Source: Brassica napus
Taxonomy: Eukaryota > Streptophyta > Magnoliopsida > Brassicales > Brassicaceae
NCBI RefSeq assembly: GCF_020379485.1
Contig: NC_063445.1
Coordinates: forward strand, 54,213,422 to 54,277,421
Direction: 5' to 3'
Length of the DNA stretch: 64,000 nucleotides
Position 1 is the first letter of the stretch, and each line of letters starts with the position of its first letter. The position numbers were made by a program, and so were the translations under genes. Below the pieces are notes generated by a model. It had not been told where the DNA came from. It ran no database searches and saw only the letters and a program-made list of their open reading frames with translations. Below, in pieces: positions 58,287 to 64,000 of this stretch.

Positions 58287-60389
58287 ATGAACACGAGAAG
58301 CCGAAGTTCTGAAAACTTGACGGTTGTTTCTAACGAAGAACTTGCAAGAATCGATAGAGAAAACAACAGAAACCGAAGAATAAACATGGCTGGAGTGCAA
58401 GACCAGCACGATGGACCCGGAAATGGGCGAAATTTTCCTATCGGTGATGAGCAAAACGCAGATAACACTGCAAATGCTGTCAACGCTGCTGCTGCCGCTG
58501 GAGTTTTCCAACAACGTTTTCCTATTCCAGGACAGAGGCAAAATCAACCTCGTCCTATTGGATCTGTCGACACTCCGCACACATTCTATCACAATCGGTC
58601 CGCGATACAACCTCCTCCTGTCAACAGGCAAGACTATGAGATCAAACCTCAAACAATAGCTCTGGTCAAACAGAGCATGTTCTATGGTCTCCCGTCCGAA
58701 AGCCCCATGGACCACATTGAGACTCTTGAAGAGATTTGTAGCACAACACGATCAAATGGAGTTCCCGCTAATTTTCTACGTTGCAAGCTGTTTGCATTTT
58801 CTCTGTGAGATAAGGCGATGAGATGGCTGAAGTCTCTACCTCCAGGATCTATCACTACTTGGGAGCAATGCAGAGCTATGTTCTTGGACAAATTCTACAC
58901 CAAGCACAAGACGGTTAGTTTGAGGAGTAAGATCACAAACTTTCAGCAAAATACCTCTGAGCCGCTGAGTGAAGCTTGGGCAAGATTCAAGGAATATCAA
59001 AGAGAGTGTCCACATCATGGGTACTCAGATGAGCATATCCTCAACATCTTCTATGATGGAGCAAACTGGAACGTCAAAAACTCTCTCAACGCAGCCAGCA
59101 ATAGAGACTTTATGACAAGAACCCAGGAGGAAGCTTACACATTGATAGAAAATCTTGCCACAAGCTCCAGCAACCAAAATGAAGAATATGGTAGATCGCG
59201 AAAAGGCGGCAATTCAGAAATCAAGAAGCTGGAAGAGATGTGCGCAAAGATCGATATGCTTATGCAAAGGGATCAAAGGGTTGTCAGTTCCATCGAGGAA
59301 TATGGATAAGGAGCGTTTTTCTTCCCCAACCAAGAAACACAGGAACAGCAGGCTGTAATCAACTATGTGAACGGACAGAACCTTGATCAGCAAGCTGCAG
59401 TGAACTACGTTGGTGGACAGAACTATGTGCAGAACAAGGGACTATATCAAAACTATCCACATCAATCAGGAGGACAAGGACAACAGTTTCAACCACAAGC
59501 CTACAGACCAAACCAAGGACAGCAAGGATATCAAAACCAAAACTACGGGCAGAACCGACCTTTTGGGCAGAGCTTGGGACAAAACCGATATCAGAACTCT
59601 AATTACAACCAAGGAGGATTTCAGCAGAAGCAACCTTTCAATTCCTTTCAACCAAAGAATCCAACACAGTTTCAAACCGGTGAAAGCTCTGTTCCAGCTG
59701 CTAAAGAATCTAAGGTTGAGTCAATGCTCCAACAATTGATGCTCAACCAGCAAAAGACAGCTTCTGAAATAAACACAAAGGTTGATAACATCAATGTGAA
59801 GGTTGATACCATGTTCCAAGACATGAACAACAAATGGGAGTCTCTTTCAGCACATGTCAAGAAGTTAGAGACTCAAGTCTCCCAAACTGCTGAAGCTGTC
59901 CAAAGACCTACTGGAGTTCTTCCTGGAAGAGGTGAACACAACCCAAGGAATGAGTTTGTGAACGCTATCACTCTAAGGAGTGGGAAAGAGCTGGTTTCTA
60001 AAGAAAAGAGAAGCATGCCCGCTGACGAAAAAACTGCACAGATTGAAGAACCCACTGAGGTACAAGCTGAAGAGGCGGAAGCTGCTGAAAACATACCGCC
60101 TATGGTTCGAGTGTACACCCCTAAGCTGCCTTACCCAGTGAAACAGAGGAAATCTCGCAGAGATTTGGAGGCAGCTAAGTGCAAAGAGATGGTGAGCGAG
60201 TTGAATGTGAAGCTCTCGTTTGAAGATGTTGTTGAAATGATGCCTGCCCTGAAGAGATATGTCAAGAGCTTGGTGACTAACAAAGCCTCACCTAAGGAGA
60301 ATGTTATGTCTATCTCCAAAAGATGTAGCACACTACTTCAGAACAGAGCACCAGAGAAGATGGAAGATTCTGGGAGTTTTGTGTTATGA
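58287..60389 (+). pseudogene. Athila gag, three in-frame stops
   Basis: One frame from ATG 58287 (MNTRSRSSENLTVVSNEEL) covers the gag region. The conserved retrotransposon gag core reads DKAMRWLKSLPPGSITTWEQ, then FLDKFY, SEAWARFKEYQRECPHHGYS and LNIFYDGANWNVKNSL. A Q/N/G-rich stretch follows (59400-59650), then a possible coiled region (MLQQLMLNQQKTASEINTKVDN) and a basic segment PYPVKQRKSRRD before the protease. Stops: TGA at 58806-58808 directly before DKAMRW, TAA at 59307-59309, and TGA at 60387-60389 before the protease. Because the frame is otherwise continuous, these look like single-base nonsense changes. The upstream TTG codons in frame were not chosen as start. Confidence 0.85.
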
Positions 60390-62617
60390 TGTGAGATCGA
60401 AGGAACTGTATTTGAGAGATCTCTCTGCGACTTGGGATCTAGTGTGAACATGATGCCATACACTGTGGCAAAGAGGCTTGGTCTCACAAACTTCAGGTCA
60501 ACGAAAATCCAGCTAGTCTTTGCAGATCGCTCAGTGAGACATCCTGTCGGAGTTATTTTAGACATCGATGTGGTGATCGGAAACCATAGAATTCCTGCAG
60601 ACTTTGTAGTGCTGGAGCTCGATCAGGAGCCAAAAGACCTCTCATTCTGGGACGTCCATTTCTGGCCACAGCAGGAGCCATCATCGATGTGAAGAAAGGG
60701 AAGATAGATCTCCATCTGGGAGACATAATCATGAAATTCGAGGTGGATAAGATGCTGAAAAGACCCACATTGGATGGACACACGTTCTCCATCGATCATG
60801 CCTCAGAAGATGATGATGAAGTAACTAAAGAGCTGCTGAGAGATGACCCCCTAGAGATTGCTCTTACTCTAGCTGAGAGTGAGCACGGGTATTTAAATGA
60901 ACACGCTGCCGAATTTTTCAAGATGCTTGATTCCGGTTTCCAAACAAAACATGAAGTAGCTTCTATGAGCCTTGAAGAGGAAGAATCACCAACACCAAAA
61001 GCTACTACAGACCACCTTAACCCCTGGAGCGAACTAAGAGCCCCAAAGATAGAACTCAAAACCCTCCCAGCTAGGTTAAGGTATGCATTTCTTGGCCCTA
61101 AGTCAACTTACCCTGTTATTATAAATGCTGATCTGAATAATGCTAAGACTGCCTTACTTCTATGTGAACTAAGAAAGTACCGGAAAGCAATAGGCTATTC
61201 ACTAGATGATATTCCTGGCATCTCACCTGACCTTTGTATGCATAGGATATATCTAGAGGATGAATCGAGGAATTCTATAGAACATCAGAGGAGGTTAAAC
61301 CCGAATCTAAAAGATGTTGTAAAGAAGGAGATAATGAAACTTCTAGAGGCTGGAATAATCTATGCAATCTCTGATAGTAATTGGGTTAGTCCTGTGCATG
61401 TTGTGCCCAAAAAGGGTGGGATAACAGTAGTGAAAAATGAGAAAGATGAACTAATTCCCACTAGAACTGTCACTGGTCATAGGATGTGCATAGACTATAG
61501 AAGGCTGAATGCTGCAACTAGGAAAGATCATTTTCCTCTCCCCTTTATTGATCAGATGTTAGAAAGATTGGCTAACCATCCATACTATTGCTTCTTAGAT
61601 GGTTATTCAGGTTTTTTCCAGATTCCAATTCATCCAGACAATCAAGAAAAGACCACATTCACATGTCCTTATGGTACATTCGCCTATCGCAGGATGCCAT
61701 TCGGTTTGTGTAACGCACCCGCCACGTTCCAGCGGTGTATGATGTCTATTTTTACTGATATGATTGAAGATATAATGGAAGTATTCATGGACGATTTCTC
61801 TGTCTATGGATCTTCTTTCTCTGCTTGTCTTTCCAATCTGTGCAGGGTACTTAGGCGGTGCGAGGAGAAAAATATGGTGCTGAACTGGGAAAAATGCCAT
61901 TTTATGGTTAAAGATGGGATCGTCCTTGGACACAAAATATCGGAAAGAGGCATTGAAGTTGACAAGGCAAAAGTCGAGGTCATGATGAGTCTACAGCCAC
62001 CTGATTCAGTCAAAGGGATCAGAAGTTTTCTAGGTCACGCGGGGTTCTACAGAAGATTCATTCAAGACTTCTCAAAAATTGCCAGGCCCATGACCCGTCT
62101 GCTCTGCAAGGATACCAAGTTTCATTTTGATAAAGAATGCTTGGACGCTTTTCACACGATAAAAGGAGCATTAGTCAGCGCACCAATTGTCCAGCCACCA
62201 GACTGGGAATTACCTTTTGAGGTGATGTGTGATGCCAGCGATTATGCAGTAGGAGCTGTCTTGGGACAACGGAAGGAGAAGAAACTTCACGTCATCTACT
62301 ACGCAAGCAGGACACTTGACGATGCACAATGCAACTATGCCACCACCGAAAAAGAATTACTTGCCATCGTTTTTGCTTTTGAGAAGTTTAGATCCTATCT
62401 TGTTGGATCTAAAGTTATAGTACACACTGACCATGCTGCGCTGAGGTATCTACTTCAGAAGAAGGATGCAAAGCCAAGGTTGCTGCGATGGATTCTCTTG
62501 CTGCAAGAGTTTGACCTGGTGATCAAGGACAAGAAAGGGATTGAGAATGGAGTCGCAGACCACCTCTCTAGGCTAAGAGTGGAAGAAGAGTTACCGTGGA
62601 GAACGTTTATTCGGTGA
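60390..62617 (+). pseudogene. Athila pol: protease, RT, RNase H; integrase missing
   Basis: The protease-like segment EGTVFERSLCDLGSSVNMMP has the DLGS active-site string near 60430. A one-base loss near 60645 (in the [10 protein letters not shown] context) shifts the frame; it then continues open from 60689 for 642 codons. RT motifs: [53 protein letters not shown], and FMDDFSVYG as the YxDD box (about 61780). RNase [48 protein letters not shown], ending GVADHLSRL. After a stop at 62615-62617 a short remnant, IPKMPWFSEIANYLAGE (62660-62705), is what normally precedes the integrase; none of the HHCC or DDE core follows. Confidence 0.9.
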
Positions 62618-64000
62618 GCATCCAATGCAATGAGGGATATGTACCTATCAAGGATGCAAGCATTCCTAAGATGCCTTGGTTTTCAGAAATAGCAAACTAC
62701 CTGGCCGGAGAAGATATCTCTCTCGGAGAATCGCCTCGAGCTTAGAGCACACCAAAAGTCAAGCTAATGACTGTAAACAAGCGCTTAGTGGGAGGCAACC
62801 CACTGGTAAGTGTAAATTAGTTTTCATCTCGGTTTGTTTAAAAAAAAAAAAAAAAAAAAAAACCTCTCCATCGATCGATCCGGAATAGGATCCATCGATC
62901 ACTAAGATGGTCCAAAGCGTAACAAAGTGATCGATCGATCAGGTTATCCCATCGATCGATGCGGATACCCAATCGATGGAGTGAACAAAATCTCGGATGC
63001 CTTTTTATAAACGCATCGATCGATGCATTTTTGCACAAAAACCCATCGATCGATGCGTGTGTGGGAAACAAAATTATAAGGCAAAACCCGACCCCTTTTG
63101 GATCAAAACCTCAAAAAGTCGACCCCCCCTTTCTCTCTCTGTAATCATCCGATTTGAACAATTTTGGGCTCTATTCCACTTATTTTTTTGAGCTCTACCT
63201 GATTTCTACACTCGTTTTCACCCTAAGACAGGTATACTCCGCGAATCTCCACATCTCCAATTAGTGTTCTTGAGCATTTTTTTGGGTTTTGTGAATTTCT
63301 TATTTCCGTTTTGATTCCTTGATCAAATATGCATGAAAAAGATGTTTAAACATGGATTAGAACACCATTGTTTGTGAGTTACGAGTTTAGAACAGGATTT
63401 GTGATGATTTAGGGTTTGAGAAATTTTCATCAATTTGGGTTTTATCACAACTCGATTTCGCCTTTCATTTGCATGTTGATTTGAGTTCTTAGTTGATTAT
63501 AACCATGTTGAGAGCGAACCGTTGTTGAAATACTTAATGGAATGATGAACTTGGGGAATGAACTGATTATGGATTGATGTTCCTTAGCTGAGTCACTAGT
63601 GTTTACTGAACTCGTGTTAGTATTGTGCTGCTTTGAAAAACATATACTGCATACTCACTTGTTTCAAAGATTCTATTTTGTAAAGAATGAAGCATACGAA
63701 AGCATCAGCAAAGAGACACACACAAGAAGAGGTCCAAGAGGCCTGAAGATTCAGGAACATCTGAAGCAGGAGGCGAGGAGTAGGAGCTATCACCGGACAG
63801 TATTGTCATTTGATTTCAGACCGCGCTATTTTATTTTCATTTCTATTCTAACATTTTATGGTTTTATTTTCAGTTGTCACACCAGGGACGGTGTAACATA
63901 AGTCTGGGGGAGGGTACTTGTCGTACTTTTTCACTTAGGAGTTTGCCATAACTTTTTCGGTTAATTTTTAACTTAGTTTTTGATGAGTTCGTATTTCTTT
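62618..64000 (+). other. Athila post-pol region, no intact gene
   Basis: The element's 3' non-coding region. Features are GGGAGGCAACCCACTGG at 62789, a 21-base A run at 62840-62860, CATCGATCGATG-type palindromes from 62869 to 63055, a CT-rich stretch at 63125-63145, a short open frame at 63599-63901 without a known domain, and the GGGGGAGGG tract at 63906-63914. The 3' LTR has not clearly begun by the window end. Confidence 0.6.

Larger units (their letters stand above)
56839..64000 (+). mobile_element. Athila-type Ty3/gypsy retrotransposon, incomplete in window
   Basis: Order of parts: leader/LTR sequence with a TATA box, the tRNA-Asp-type primer site at 58165, gag, aspartic protease, reverse transcriptase and RNase H up to 62617. 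Then comes a jump to the region after pol (GGGAGGCAACCCACTGG at 62789) and non-coding DNA to the window end, with a GTCTGGGGGAGGG purine tract at 63902-63914. The integrase core is absent. The precise left end of the LTR is uncertain. Sequence at 56868-56919 resembles the leader just before gag (58251-58290; both have TGTTTCAGGTA), so an older related fragment may lie at the left margin. Confidence 0.85.

Noticed and set aside
63599..63901. 100-codon frame near the window end as a possible Athila env-like ORF
   Set aside because: No transmembrane or coiled-coil pattern typical of an envelope-like protein; the frame starts at a non-ATG codon and is short.

Overview
This window is plant nuclear DNA, almost certainly from a Brassica or a very close relative. 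The basis is a tandem array of myrosinase (thioglucosidase) genes. Their 12-exon coding sequence adds up exactly to 548 codons, and the protein looks, from memory and without any search, very like Brassica myrosinases. Other support comes from PHERES-like type I MADS genes, Brassicaceae-type Helitron ends, CACTA elements, and Athila, Copia and LINE retroelements in AT-rich intergenic DNA. No bacterial, organellar, rRNA, tRNA or CRISPR feature was seen.

Layout. 1-11 kb: a LINE 3' fragment; a triplicated ~380-bp repeat next to a type I MADS-box gene (3444-4094, minus); a second LINE fragment; a rearranged repeat island with a stray PP2C exon and a striking ~440-bp palindrome centred near 6577; then the single-copy-looking APC11 gene (10234-11004, plus), whose first splice junction is out of frame by one base. 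11.6-14.7 kb: a myrosinase pseudogene without its 5' end, carrying a hAT-type MITE in intron 8. 14.7-52.4 kb: repeated units of about 11 kb or more, each with a minus-strand myrosinase gene. The genes at 16899-19660, 28323-31097 and 49088-51859 look intact and nearly identical. Transposons have landed at different places in different units: an insertion carrying NRPC8-like and SDRB-like gene pieces (14955-16500), a Copia element (21560-26463), a MULE-like element (31660-33587), a CACTA element with both transposon genes (34698-42402), and a 3.6-kb segment with a second MADS gene and a Helitron (44161-47802). 52.8-56.84 kb: a second CACTA element in the opposite orientation, truncated. 56.84-64 kb: an Athila-type Gypsy element with gag, protease, RT and RNase H but no integrase core; it runs off the window.

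How the parts work together. The host functions visible are glucosinolate hydrolysis (myrosinases), cell-cycle ubiquitin ligation (APC11) and probable reproductive or endosperm regulation (type I MADS genes). Most of the DNA is a record of unit duplication followed by independent transposon insertions. Because each insertion has an uninterrupted counterpart in another unit, the events can be ordered. I did not find a clearly new biological system. The most unusual signals are the long palindrome, the gene-fragment capture, the APC11 splice anomaly, and the start codon split by an intron that both CACTA elements share.
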